Shown: one piece after another, positions 35,952 to 44,809 of the stretch
How positions within the stretch are numbered: position 1 is the first letter of the stretch
Layout of the letters: every line of letters begins with the position of its first letter
Source: Mycobacterium sp. 1164966.3
GTDB lineage: Bacteria > Actinomycetota > Actinomycetes > Mycobacteriales > Mycobacteriaceae
Assembly: GCF_001665395.1 (NCBI RefSeq)
Contig: NZ_LZSG01000064.1
Coordinates: 1-64,000 of the forward strand
Length of the DNA: 64,000 bases
Direction: 5' to 3'
The notes under the pieces: model-generated
The model's input: only the letters and a program-made list of their open reading frames with translations
Database searches by the model: none
Told to the model about the DNA's origin: nothing
Program-made: the position numbers and the translations under genes

Positions 35952-36791
35952 ATGGCCGACAACGAACTCGACAGTCTTTATTCGGAACCGCCGGATGCTT
36001 TCACGGCGCGGCGCACGGAGTTGGCCGCCGCGGCGAAGGGTCGCGGTGACACCGAGGCTGCCAGACGAATCTCTGGGGCGCGCAAGCCCACCACGGCGGC
36101 CTGGCTGGTCAACCGGCTGGCGCTGCAACGCAAGGACACCAAAGAGCAGCTGGCCGACCTCGGCGAACGATTGCGCGCGGCGCACGCGTCGATGGACGGC
36201 GATGCCATCCGGGACCTGTCCGCCGAGCAGCACCGGCTGATCAACAAACTCACTCGGGCCGCATTCGAGGAGGCCGGCATGAAAAGCCCCTCGGCAGCCG
36301 TGCGCGACGACCTGACCGGCACACTGCAGGCCGCAATCGCCGACCCCGAGGTCAGGGACCGCCTTGGCCGATTGAGCAAGCCCGAGCGGTGGTCGGGTTT
36401 CGGCACGTTCGGCGATGCGGCGCCGGTGGCGAAATCCACTCGCGAACGTACGAAGGCACCGAAGGCGACAGCCCCGGACAGGCCGCCCCGGCCGAAGCAG
36501 GGCGAGCCGCTGCACGACCGTAAAGCAGAGGCAGCGCAAAGGCAGCTGCAGAAGCTGACAGCCGCCGTAGCCGCGGCCGAGCGCGCCAAGGCGCAGGCGG
36601 ACGACGAACTGTCCGAGCGGGAAGCCGAATGCACTGCCGCTCAGCGGCGCCGGGACGACGCACTGGCGAGCCTGCGGAAGGCGGAGCGCGAATTGAAAAG
36701 CGCCGAACAGCGCTACGACAAGGCACGACAAAACAGTCGGGCCGCCGCGGAGTCGTTGAAAGAGGCGAAAGCGCAGCTGAGGCGGGGGTGA
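35952..36791 (+). CDS. hypothetical coiled-coil protein
   Basis: A 279-residue protein from ATG 35952 (MADNELDSLY). The first 130 residues are helical (FTARRTELAAAAKGRG, AAWLVNRLALQRKDTKEQL), then a Pro/Lys linker (residues ~195-225), then a strongly predicted coiled coil, with repeats like AAERAKAQADDELSEREAEC. No enzymatic motif is seen. It resembles mycobacterial hypothetical proteins known only as conserved; function is open. An in-frame upstream start at 35838 is not supported. Confidence 0.75.
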   Translation: MADNELDSLYSEPPDAFTARRTELAAAAKGRGDTEAARRISGARKPTTAAWLVNRLALQRKDTKEQLADLGERLRAAHASMDGDAIRDLSAEQHRLINKLTRAAFEEAGMKSPSAAVRDDLTGTLQAAIADPEVRDRLGRLSKPERWSGFGTFGDAAPVAKSTRERTKAPKATAPDRPPRPKQGEPLHDRKAEAAQRQLQKLTAAVAAAERAKAQADDELSEREAECTAAQRRRDDALASLRKAERELKSAEQRYDKARQNSRAAAESLKEAKAQLRRG

Positions 36792-36850
36792 GCGGACGTA
36801 TCTGGTTGTCGGTCACGTTTCCCGGTGACCCGCTGGGGTACTAGCCAGCA

Positions 36851-38395
36851 GTGACTTCTCTATGGCTTGCCGATCGACCCGAACCACCTTGGACCGCAAA
36901 CCAGATCGACGAAGGACCCCGATCCGCCCAGGTCGTTGTCGTCGGCGCCGGAATCACCGGGCTAATTACCGCGGTGTTGCTGGCGCGGGCAGGCAAGGAC
37001 GTTCTGGTGCTGGAGGCGCGCACCGTCGGCTCCTGCGCCACCGGAAACACCACCGCGAAGATCAGCTTGTTGCAGGGCAGCCATATGTCGAAGATCCTGC
37101 CCAGACACGGCATCGGCACGGCCCGCGCTTACGTGGAAGGCAATCGCGAGGGTCAACAATGGGTGCTCGACCACTGCGAGACCCACGGCGTGGCGGTGCA
37201 GCGCGAGGATGCCTACACCTACGCACAGTCGAGCAAGGGCGTGTTGTCGGCGCGCGCCGAACTGGCGGCGTGCCAGGCCGTCGGCCTGCCGGTCACCTGG
37301 GAAGACGATGCCGACGTGCCCTTCCCGTACCACGGCGGGGTGCGGCTGCCCGACCAAGCGCAGTTCGACCCCATGCCCTTCCTGGACTCGTTGGCCGTCG
37401 AGTTGATCAAGCGGGGCGGACGGCTGGTCGAGCACGCCCGGGTGCGCCGGGTGTCGAGCAAGGGGAAAACGCTTCGCGCCCAGGTCAATACACCTGCCCG
37501 GCAAGAGATCGAGATCGAGGCGTCGCAGATCGTCTTGGCCACTGGTATCCCGATCCTCGACCGGGGCGGTTATTTCGCCCGCGTGAAGCCCAGCCGCTCG
37601 TATTGCTTCGCCTTCAAGGTGCCCGAAGGCAGCATCACCAGACCGATGATGATCTCCACCGACTCGCCGACCCGCTCGGTGCGCTACGCGCCGTTCGGCG
37701 ATGGCGAGCGGCTGCTCGTCGGCGGCGCCGGCCACACCGTGGGCCGCGAGAAGAGCCCGTCCAAGGCGCTGGACGAGCTGGCGTCGTGGGCGCGCAAGCA
37801 TTACCCCGGGGCAATGCAGACCCACTTTTGGTCGGCCCAGGACTACACCCCGATCGACCAGCTGCCCTATGTCGGACCGATCTTGCCGGGCAACGAAAGT
37901 ATCTTTGTAGCAACAGGATTCAATAAATGGGGCATGACGAACGGCGCCGCCGCGGCGCTGGCGCTGTCCAGCCGCATATTAGGCGGACGGATGGACTGGT
38001 CCCGCGCGTTCGCCAGTTGGAGCCCGCACGAGTTGTCGGGTCTCACAACGGCCGTGCAGGCCAACCTCGAGGTCGGATTCAACCTGACCAAAGGCTGGAT
38101 CACCCCGGCAATTCGCACCGGCCGGCGCAGCCCGCAGCGGGACGAGGGCGGGGTGGTGAGCGGACCGCCGTGGCACCTGGAAGCCAGGTGCCGGGTCGAC
38201 GGCACCGAGCACCGTGTTTCGCCGGTGTGCCCGCATCTGGGCGGGATCGTGAACTGGAACGACGCCGACAAGGCCTGGGAATGCCCATTGCACGGGTCGC
38301 GGTTCGCGCCGGACGGCACGCTGTTGGAAGGGCCGGCGACGCGGGATCTCACCGCGAGCCAGCCTTCCGACAGACCAGCCGGCGCGATGCGATAG
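36851..38395 (+). CDS. FAD-dependent oxidoreductase with C-terminal Rieske domain
   Basis: A 514-residue fusion. The N-terminal DadA-type FAD fold has VVVGAGITGLITAVLLARAGKDV (about residues 25-47, read in parts). The C-terminal Rieske [2Fe-2S] domain has C460-x-H462 and C478-x2-H481 (CPHLGG ... CPLHGS). A single polypeptide thus couples amine/hydroxy-acid-type FAD chemistry to an iron-sulphur centre. The start is GTG 36851. The substrate is unknown; similar fusions occur widely in bacteria. Confidence 0.9.
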   Translation: MTSLWLADRPEPPWTANQIDEGPRSAQVVVVGAGITGLITAVLLARAGKDVLVLEARTVGSCATGNTTAKISLLQGSHMSKILPRHGIGTARAYVEGNREGQQWVLDHCETHGVAVQREDAYTYAQSSKGVLSARAELAACQAVGLPVTWEDDADVPFPYHGGVRLPDQAQFDPMPFLDSLAVELIKRGGRLVEHARVRRVSSKGKTLRAQVNTPARQEIEIEASQIVLATGIPILDRGGYFARVKPSRSYCFAFKVPEGSITRPMMISTDSPTRSVRYAPFGDGERLLVGGAGHTVGREKSPSKALDELASWARKHYPGAMQTHFWSAQDYTPIDQLPYVGPILPGNESIFVATGFNKWGMTNGAAAALALSSRILGGRMDWSRAFASWSPHELSGLTTAVQANLEVGFNLTKGWITPAIRTGRRSPQRDEGGVVSGPPWHLEARCRVDGTEHRVSPVCPHLGGIVNWNDADKAWECPLHGSRFAPDGTLLEGPATRDLTASQPSDRPAGAMR

Positions 38396-38460
38396 GCGAT
38401 TGCTCGTCGATCGCCGCCGTGGTCAGGTGCGGGTTGCGACGTAACGTTCGCTGCTCGCGG

Positions 38461-39168
38461 TCATGTGTTGTCCTTGTCCGTGGGGCCGTATGCAGCGGCA
38501 ATGTCGGGCGAATCGAGCCATCCCGAGTATGTCGGCCGCGATGGCCACCCTTCAGGCGAATCCTGCCATTCCTCCTGGCGACCCCATGGCAGTATGTCGA
38601 TGAGCCCAAATGAGTGACTGAGCTGCTCGGTGCCGCGCCCCGTCGTGTGCCATGTGCGGTACACCGTGTCGCCGTCGCGCAGGAACACGTTGACGGCAAA
38701 CCCGCCGCCGGGCGGCGCGTCCATGTCGGCGGAGAACGGGCTTTGCGACGACGAGTACCACTGCATCCGGTTGCCGACCTTGCGCCGGTAGGCAAGGGCT
38801 TCTTCAATAGGCCCGTTGGTGACGACGACGAAGCGGGCGTCGTAGTTGTCGAGGAACTCCAAGCGGGTGAACTGCGAGGTGAAGCCCGTGCAGCCGCCGC
38901 ACTGCCACTCCGCGCCGTCGGTCCACATGTGGTGGTAGACGATCAGTTGCGAGTGGCCGTCGAAGACGTCGACCAGACGGATGGGTCCGTCGGGACCGAT
39001 CAGGGTGTAGTCGGGCAGCTCGACCATGGGCAGCCGACGCCGCTGCGCCGCGATCGCATCCAATTCGCGGGTGACCGCTTTTTCTCGTTTCCGCAGCTCG
39101 TCGAGCGCGGCGCGCCAGGTCGCGTGATCGACCACTGGCGGCAAGGCTGTTGCGTGCTCCACGGACAT
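38461..39168 (-). CDS. DUF899 family protein (thioredoxin-like fold)
   Basis: A 235-residue DUF899 protein: WRAALDELRKREKAVTRELD at the N-terminus, DYTLIGPDG, DVFDGHSQLIVYHHMW and the Cys-bearing WQCGGCTGFTSQF; the CxxC is placed like a thioredoxin active site. Function unknown; such proteins may be redox or damage-response factors. ATG 39168 follows AAGGTGG; the frame is open to 39471. Divergent from the PPE gene. Confidence 0.87.
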   Translation of the reverse strand: MSVEHATALPPVVDHATWRAALDELRKREKAVTRELDAIAAQRRRLPMVELPDYTLIGPDGPIRLVDVFDGHSQLIVYHHMWTDGAEWQCGGCTGFTSQFTRLEFLDNYDARFVVVTNGPIEEALAYRRKVGNRMQWYSSSQSPFSADMDAPPGGGFAVNVFLRDGDTVYRTWHTTGRGTEQLSHSFGLIDILPWGRQEEWQDSPEGWPSRPTYSGWLDSPDIAAAYGPTDKDNT

Positions 39169-39439
39169 GGATCCACCTTTACTTTCGACTGTCCCGTTCG
39201 AAAGGTGTGACTCCCGGCGAGTCCGAAACTCATCGCCGGCCGACCCAGCACCAGATTCACGTTTCCGCGGCAAAGGCTTGTACAGTTGGCTGGCGCCGCG
39301 TTTGTCAAGCGTTAACCGCCATGACATACCGCATTCAAAGGAATAGGACGGTTTTGCTGGCCCGCTCGTCACAGCGCCGCGGGTAAGCGGTCGTCGAAGC
39401 CGCGCCGTTGGGGGCCCTGAGTCGATCGGAGGAAGCGAG

Positions 39440-40828
39440 ATGGACTTCGCGTTACTGCCGCCCGAGATCAACTCCGGCCGGATGTATGTGGGTCCCGGTT
39501 CGGGACCGATGCTGGCTGCCGCGGCGGCCTGGGAAACGTTAGCCGCCGAGCTGCATTCGACGGCAAGCGCGTATCAGTCCGTGATCGCCACGCTCACCGC
39601 GGGGCCGTGGCTGGGTCCTTCGTCAGCGGCTATGGCCGCGGCTGCGTACCCCTACGTCGCCTGGGCGCAGGCCGCTGCGGCGCAGGCCGAGCAGACGGCC
39701 ACCCAGGCCGGGGCGGCTGCCGTCGCCTACGAGACGGCCTTCGCGGAAACAGTGCCGCCGCCCGTGATCGCGGCGAATCGCACCCTGCTGATGAATCTGG
39801 TGGCGACGAACATCTTGGGACAGAACACTCCGGCGATCGCGGCTACCGAGGCGCAGTACGCCGAGATGTGGGCGCAGGATGCCGGGGCGATGTACGGCTA
39901 TGCGGGTTCGTCGGCGTCGGCGGCGTCCCTGACGCCGTTCAGCGAACCGCCTTCCAACACCAAACTGGACGGTCAGACGGGCCAATCCAGAGCGGTCGCC
40001 CAGGCACTGAGCACCTCCGCGGGTAAGGCGCAGAGCGCAGTCTCGTCGGTGCAGCAGTCGTTTTCCGCGGTGCCCAGCGCCTTGAACAGCCTCGCCGCCC
40101 CGGCCGCTGCACCCGCCGCGCCCCTGGGACCGCTGGACGTACTGGCGGTGCTGGCGAACCTGAGCGGAGTTTTCGCCGACCCGGAGATAGGTGCGGCGGG
40201 ACTTGCCGTCGGCACGGTAGCTCTTCCCTTTGACGTCGGCGGTTACTACGTCGGTGTCCACACCGACGACATCGTCAGCGGTTGGGCGGGGCTCGAGCCG
40301 TGGCCAGGCACCGCGGCGGCGCCGCCGACGACGTTTCCGGTGGTTACCAACCCGGGCTCGATGTTCGCGGCCAACATGGGAGAGGCGAAGTCGATCAGCG
40401 GCTTGTCGGTGCCGAAGGGCTGGGCTACGGCGGCGCCCGAGATACGCCCCGCCGCGCTGGCGTTGCCGGCCGCGAGCGCCGGTGCGGCCGCGGAACTTTC
40501 GGGAGACGGCGTCGGCAGCCTGTTCGGCCAGATGGCGGTCGCGAGCATGGCAGGACGGGCGATGGCCGGCACCGGCGGCGCCGGTGTCCCCGGTCGCCGG
40601 GAGCGGGTCGGGGCAGCAGTGTCCAAGCCCGGGGAGCCGGCGGACACTCGCGAGCCGGCGACGTCAAGTGAACCCAAGGAACCTCGGGAGGCGACGCCAC
40701 ACAGCCCTCCGGGCGGCCCGATTACCAGCATCGCCGCCGAACTACGTGAATTGGCCTCGTTGCGCGACGCGGGCATCCTCACCGACGAGGAATTCAACGA
40801 GCAGAAGAAGCGCCTGCTACCGCACTGA
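39440..40828 (+). CDS. PPE family protein (PPE-SVP) with C-terminal SHOCT-like domain
   Basis: A 462-residue PPE protein. The PPE domain covers residues 1-175 (MDFALLPPEINSGRMYVGPG, the Pro-Pro-Glu at 7-9, and the WxG turn at GPWLGPSS). The SVP motif GLSVPKGW lies at about 322-329. After a Gly/Ala/Pro linker, the last 33 residues (AELRELASLRDAGILTDEEF ...) match the SHOCT type of short helix-turn-helix oligomerisation motif. PPE proteins are exported by ESX systems; no PE partner or EsxAB pair is adjacent. Start ATG 39440 behind AGGAAGC. Confidence 0.92.
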   Translation: MDFALLPPEINSGRMYVGPGSGPMLAAAAAWETLAAELHSTASAYQSVIATLTAGPWLGPSSAAMAAAAYPYVAWAQAAAAQAEQTATQAGAAAVAYETAFAETVPPPVIAANRTLLMNLVATNILGQNTPAIAATEAQYAEMWAQDAGAMYGYAGSSASAASLTPFSEPPSNTKLDGQTGQSRAVAQALSTSAGKAQSAVSSVQQSFSAVPSALNSLAAPAAAPAAPLGPLDVLAVLANLSGVFADPEIGAAGLAVGTVALPFDVGGYYVGVHTDDIVSGWAGLEPWPGTAAAPPTTFPVVTNPGSMFAANMGEAKSISGLSVPKGWATAAPEIRPAALALPAASAGAAAELSGDGVGSLFGQMAVASMAGRAMAGTGGAGVPGRRERVGAAVSKPGEPADTREPATSSEPKEPREATPHSPPGGPITSIAAELRELASLRDAGILTDEEFNEQKKRLLPH

Positions 40829-40836
40829 ATCTCGCA

Positions 40837-42264
40837 CTAGGGGCGTCCCGTGCTTGTCGCGGCACGCATGAGATCACCGAGGTGTTCGAGGGCCGTGGGG
40901 TATTCGTGTCCCAGTGGCGTCCCGTAGCCGACGACGATTCCCCCTTTACGGTGACCTGGTGCATGCCAGAAGGGGGCTAACCCGGTGACGGCGACTCTGC
41001 GGCGATGCGCGACGGCGAGCACGTCGGCCTCCGAAATGTCTTGGGGTAGCGAGATGACGGCGTGCAGGCCGGCGGCGATTCCCTGGATCGACACCGCGGG
41101 CGCACAGCGAGCGAGGGTATCGACGAGCGCGTCGCGGCGATCCCGGTAGCGGCGCCGCATCCGCCGAATGTGCCGGTCGAGAGCACCCGATTCGATCAAC
41201 TCGGCGAACGCCAGCTGCGCCAGGACGTCGGTGCCGCGATCGGCTCGGCGTTTGGCTTCGATCACCGCGTCGACGAGCTCGGTGGGCAACGCCAGCCAGC
41301 CCAGCCGCAGACCGGGGGCCAGGCTCTTGCTGGCGCTGCCCGCATAGATGACGTGCTCGGGCGCGAGTCCCTGCAATGCACCGACGGGATGCCGGTCATA
41401 GCGGAACTCCCCGTCGTAATCGTCTTCGACGAGATAGACGCCGCGGGCGGTGGCGATCTGGGCGAATTCGGTGCGCCTCGCGGCGTCAAGCGTCGCGCCC
41501 AACGGAGCTTGGTGCGCTGGGGTGAGGACGGCCGCCGCGACAGATTGGGGCATTTCTTCCGGCCGGGCACCGTTGCGGTCGACATCCATCGGGACGACGG
41601 CGAGTCCGCTGGCGGCCGCGATTGCGCGGTGATCGGGAAGACAGGGGTTCTCGCACGCGATCGATCGGGCGCCGCCGGCGGCGAGCGCGTCACACACCAA
41701 CCGCAGTCCCTGCGTGTAACCACTGCAGATCACGATGTGCTCGCTCGTGGTGAGCACTCCACGTACTCGACCCAGGTAGCCGGCCAGTACTGCGCGCAGG
41801 CGTGGCGACCCGCGTGGATCTGCCGGGCCGAGTTCGGCGTGCGCCGTGACTTGCAGCGCTCGTCGCATCGCGCGCAGCCATTCCGTGCGGGGAAACATGC
41901 TGAGGTCGGGACGACCGAGGCGAAAATCGGCGACGGCACGCGTACTCGCGCCTTCGGCGGTGAGTCGGGTAGGGGCGTGCCGCCCATGAGCCACTTCGGT
42001 GGCCGCGCCGGGCCTGGTTCGCAGATAGCCCTCGGCCGCCAGTTGCGCATACACCTCGACGACCGTTCCGCGCGCGAGCCCGAGCTGCTCGGCCAGTGCC
42101 CGCGAGGACGGCAACACTTCACCGGGGGCGAGCCGTCCGTCGCGAATGGCTTGGCGCAAAGCACCTTCGAGCGCCGAGCGTCGGCCTCGTCCAATCGGCA
42201 GGTCGAGGTGCAGGTCGATTCCGCCGATCGCACTGGTCCACAAATCCGGCATGGAATTGGACAT
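40837..42264 (-). CDS. MocR/PdxR-like regulator (GntR HTH + aminotransferase fold)
   Basis: A 475-residue fusion: an N-terminal GntR winged helix (about residues 25-95, SSRALAEQLGLARGTVVEVY) and a class I aminotransferase domain. The PLP lysine is in YAGSASKSLAPGLRLGW. Such regulators bind PLP and control genes for B6 or amino-acid metabolism. The start ATG 42264 faces the methyltransferase gene at 42332, which may be its target. Ends 8 bases from the PPE stop (convergent). Confidence 0.9.
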   Translation of the reverse strand: MSNSMPDLWTSAIGGIDLHLDLPIGRGRRSALEGALRQAIRDGRLAPGEVLPSSRALAEQLGLARGTVVEVYAQLAAEGYLRTRPGAATEVAHGRHAPTRLTAEGASTRAVADFRLGRPDLSMFPRTEWLRAMRRALQVTAHAELGPADPRGSPRLRAVLAGYLGRVRGVLTTSEHIVICSGYTQGLRLVCDALAAGGARSIACENPCLPDHRAIAAASGLAVVPMDVDRNGARPEEMPQSVAAAVLTPAHQAPLGATLDAARRTEFAQIATARGVYLVEDDYDGEFRYDRHPVGALQGLAPEHVIYAGSASKSLAPGLRLGWLALPTELVDAVIEAKRRADRGTDVLAQLAFAELIESGALDRHIRRMRRRYRDRRDALVDTLARCAPAVSIQGIAAGLHAVISLPQDISEADVLAVAHRRRVAVTGLAPFWHAPGHRKGGIVVGYGTPLGHEYPTALEHLGDLMRAATSTGRP

Positions 42265-42331
42265 TACCGATGAACCGATCTTTTCGTAGCGTCGAAGCCG
42301 TCACGGTTGCTGCGACAAAGGAGTTGTGTGA

Positions 42332-43228
42332 ATGGTTGAGCTGGCCGACCGGCGAATTGACCGCACGGCAAGTTTCACCGCCCAATTCAATGCGGCCCAA
42401 CGCGCCGCAGAGACGTTGCGGCCGCCGGGCCGTCGCCTCCTCGACGATCCGTACTCGCGATACTTCGTCGACCATCCGGCGTTGCGGGCCATGCTGGCTC
42501 ATCCACGTTCGGCCGATGCCGCACTTCGCCTCATCGACTGGGTATGGGGCGGACTGCACGCCCACATCGCGCTTCGGGTGCGTTACGCCGACGATGCATG
42601 CGAGGCCGCGATCCGCGCGGGCATCGACCAACTCGTGCTGCTCGGCGCCGGCTTCGACACCACCAGCCTGCGACGTGCCGGCGCGCCGGTGCGGGTCTTC
42701 GAGGTCGACGCGCCCACCACCCAGGCCCACAAACGCCCCGTGGTCGAGCGGCTATTGCCGACCTCGCGCGATTCCGAAACAGTCTGGGTGCCATGCGATT
42801 TCGAACGAGATGTACTACGAGAGCGATTGCTTGCGAGCGGATTCGACGCTGCCCGGCGAAGCCTGATCATCTGGCTGGGGGTCACTCCGTATCTCACCGG
42901 TGTCGCCATCGACGCGACGCTGCACGACATCGCAAAGATCTGTGCGCCGGGCAGTCGTCTGGTCGTCGACTACATCTGCGCCGGCGTCGTCGCCGCGCGC
43001 ACAGAGTGGCGAAGTGCGCGCCGCGTTGCCCGTGTGGTGGCCCGGCGCGGAGAACCGTACCGCAGCGACTTCACGGCGGCCGGCCTGAATCAGATGCTCG
43101 CCGCCCACGGTTTTCAGCGTGACGAGCACTTGAGCGTCTCCGCGCTGTTGAGGCGTTATGACCCCGGGAACCACAGTGGATTGGCCGCCGACGACTGGCT
43201 GACAGTCGCCTCGGCGCGACGTGTATGA
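42332..43228 (+). CDS. class I SAM-dependent methyltransferase (COG3315 type)
   Basis: A 298-residue methyltransferase. LVLLGAGFDTTSLRRAG (about residues 103-119) is the SAM pocket, FEVDAPTTQAHKR the acidic strand, and IWLGVTPYLT the substrate-side loop. The N-terminal PGRRLLDDPYSRYFVDHP is the group signature. The start has AAAGGAG about 10 bases before. Relative to 16429-17277 it is a distant member of the same group. Substrate unknown. Confidence 0.87.
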   Translation: MVELADRRIDRTASFTAQFNAAQRAAETLRPPGRRLLDDPYSRYFVDHPALRAMLAHPRSADAALRLIDWVWGGLHAHIALRVRYADDACEAAIRAGIDQLVLLGAGFDTTSLRRAGAPVRVFEVDAPTTQAHKRPVVERLLPTSRDSETVWVPCDFERDVLRERLLASGFDAARRSLIIWLGVTPYLTGVAIDATLHDIAKICAPGSRLVVDYICAGVVAARTEWRSARRVARVVARRGEPYRSDFTAAGLNQMLAAHGFQRDEHLSVSALLRRYDPGNHSGLAADDWLTVASARRV

Positions 43229-43317
43229 CGGTACGGCTCGACCCACGGCGACGAATCGGTGGATTCCGGGATCCCGCTGCGCGACCATAAACTCCGGCCA
43301 GGTTGAAAGATGGGGAC

Positions 43318-43842
43318 ATGATGAGCGGTCGCCTAGCGAACAATCGACTCGTATTGGCGACCGCCGCCTTCGGCGTCTACACCGCGGTGATGCTGGTACC
43401 GGAGCACCGTATGCGGCAGACCGGCGGACCCGGAATCATCCCATTTGAGCTGGCCGGCAACGCTTCTCGGGCCGAGGACATCATGGCCCGGTGGGGGAGC
43501 GAGGGTCAGCGGGCCGCGCGGATGTCGCTGTGGCTCGACTTCGGCTATATGGCAAGCTACGGCGCGCTGACGGCGCTGCTGGTGGACCGCGCCCGTCTTC
43601 GTCGCGGCCACCCGGCTGCTCTGCCTGCCCTGGCGATTCCCGCAGTTGCCGGCGACGCGGTCGAGGGAGTCGCGCTCTTGAAGGTTCTCCGTCGCACACG
43701 CGTTGCCGCCAATGCGCGGCGCGCGCGAATTGCCGCGTACATCAAGTTCGCAGTGCTTGCCGGCGCGCTCGGATACGTTACGTCAGCCTCACTCCTGCCG
43801 GCGCGCCGAGGAAATTGTTTGGGATCCGACGCTGCGGTGTAA
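43318..43842 (+). CDS. hypothetical membrane protein
   Basis: A protein of about 174 residues from ATG 43318 (MMSGRLANNR), or ATG 43321; GATGGGG precedes it. Helices are likely at residues 10-25, 75-90, 100-120 and 140-160. The first part (RLVLATAAFGVYTAVMLVPEHRM) and the repeat of hydrophobic then Arg-rich segments fit a 3-4 helix membrane protein. No family is recognised. It precedes the lipoprotein gene by 32 bases on the same strand. Confidence 0.65.
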   Translation: MMSGRLANNRLVLATAAFGVYTAVMLVPEHRMRQTGGPGIIPFELAGNASRAEDIMARWGSEGQRAARMSLWLDFGYMASYGALTALLVDRARLRRGHPAALPALAIPAVAGDAVEGVALLKVLRRTRVAANARRARIAAYIKFAVLAGALGYVTSASLLPARRGNCLGSDAAV

Positions 43843-43874
43843 GAAATAGCTACCTGTACTCACGAAGGAGAATG

Positions 43875-44153
43875 ATGAGGCGTATTGCACCCGCCACGAT
43901 TGCGATGGCCATGCTGCTCTTCAGCGGATGTTCGGCCTCACAGGTCATCAATACCGGTGGCGACACCAAATGCAAGGACTTCACCTCGCAGGACGAGAAG
44001 AAGCAGAACGAGGAAATCAGCAAGATGCTCAAGGACAAGAGCGGCGCTGACCCGAACAACCTGGAGATCTCGACGACGCGACTGTCGGTGACGACCTACT
44101 GCCAGACGGTCGGCAAGCCCGACAGCAAGATCTCGGAGGCGCCGCACGGGTGA
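43875..44153 (+). CDS. putative small lipoprotein
   Basis: A 92-residue protein. The start is ATG 43875 after AAGGAG; the ATG three bases earlier is too close to the ribosome site. The N-terminal RRIAPATIAMAMLLFSGCSA holds a lipobox (LFSGC), so lipid anchoring at Cys is expected. The mature part is polar with two further Cys residues (KCKDFT and TYCQTV), possibly a disulphide. The pattern loosely resembles HdeA-like acid-stress chaperones, but this is not secure. Confidence 0.78.
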   Translation: MRRIAPATIAMAMLLFSGCSASQVINTGGDTKCKDFTSQDEKKQNEEISKMLKDKSGADPNNLEISTTRLSVTTYCQTVGKPDSKISEAPHG

Positions 44154-44175
44154 ACTGGGCTCAGCGCCAATCTGC

Positions 44176-44724
44176 TCAACGCCATTTGATGCCGCAGCCG
44201 ATCGACGGCCGCTGATCGGCGTTCACCGGCCGTCCAGCCAGCACCGCGTCGACCGCTGCCCGGACGTCGGCGGCCGTCACCGGAAGGCCGTTCTTCGGGC
44301 GTGAGTCGTCGAGCTGGCCGCGGTACACCAGCCGACGCTGACCGTCGAACACGAAAGTGTCGGGCGTGCAGGCTGCGGAAAACGCCCGGGCCACGTCTTG
44401 GGTCTCGTCGTAGAGATACGGAAATGTCCAGCCGTGACGACGCGCCTCGGCGACCATTTGATCGGGTCCGTCCTGCGGGTAGGTGACGACGTCATTGCTC
44501 GAGATGCCGACCATCGGGACACCCAGACCGGTCAGGTCCCGACCGAGCGCGGCGAGCCCCGCGGCAACATGCTGGACGTACGGGCAGTGGTTGCAGATGA
44601 AGGTGACGACGAGCGCGGGGCCCGTGAGTTCTTCGAGGCTGACCGTGGCGCCGGTGGCCGGCTCGGGCAGCGTGAATGACGGCGCGGGAGTGCCCAGAGC
44701 GAGCATCGTCGATTCGATTGCCAT
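44176..44724 (-). CDS. thioredoxin-family (AhpC/TSA-like) protein
   Basis: A 182-residue thioredoxin-fold protein. LGTPAPSFTLPEPATGATVS is the peroxiredoxin/TlpA-like start; the active-site-like segment VVTFICNHCPYVQHV has a CxxC (Cys-Asn-His-Cys) with Pro next. The later YRGQLDDSRPKNG is typical of a group of bacterial thioredoxin-like proteins. Start ATG 44724; the upstream extension to 44787 is not protein-like. Redox function in the cytosol is likely. Confidence 0.85.
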   Translation of the reverse strand: MAIESTMLALGTPAPSFTLPEPATGATVSLEELTGPALVVTFICNHCPYVQHVAAGLAALGRDLTGLGVPMVGISSNDVVTYPQDGPDQMVAEARRHGWTFPYLYDETQDVARAFSAACTPDTFVFDGQRRLVYRGQLDDSRPKNGLPVTAADVRAAVDAVLAGRPVNADQRPSIGCGIKWR

Positions 44725-44809
44725 GTGCGCCAGAGTAGCCGCGAGAACGGGGCCGCAACACCTTGGTGCGCATCGCAAGCCACGCAAATGACTGCCGCCG
44801 CACCGGTTG

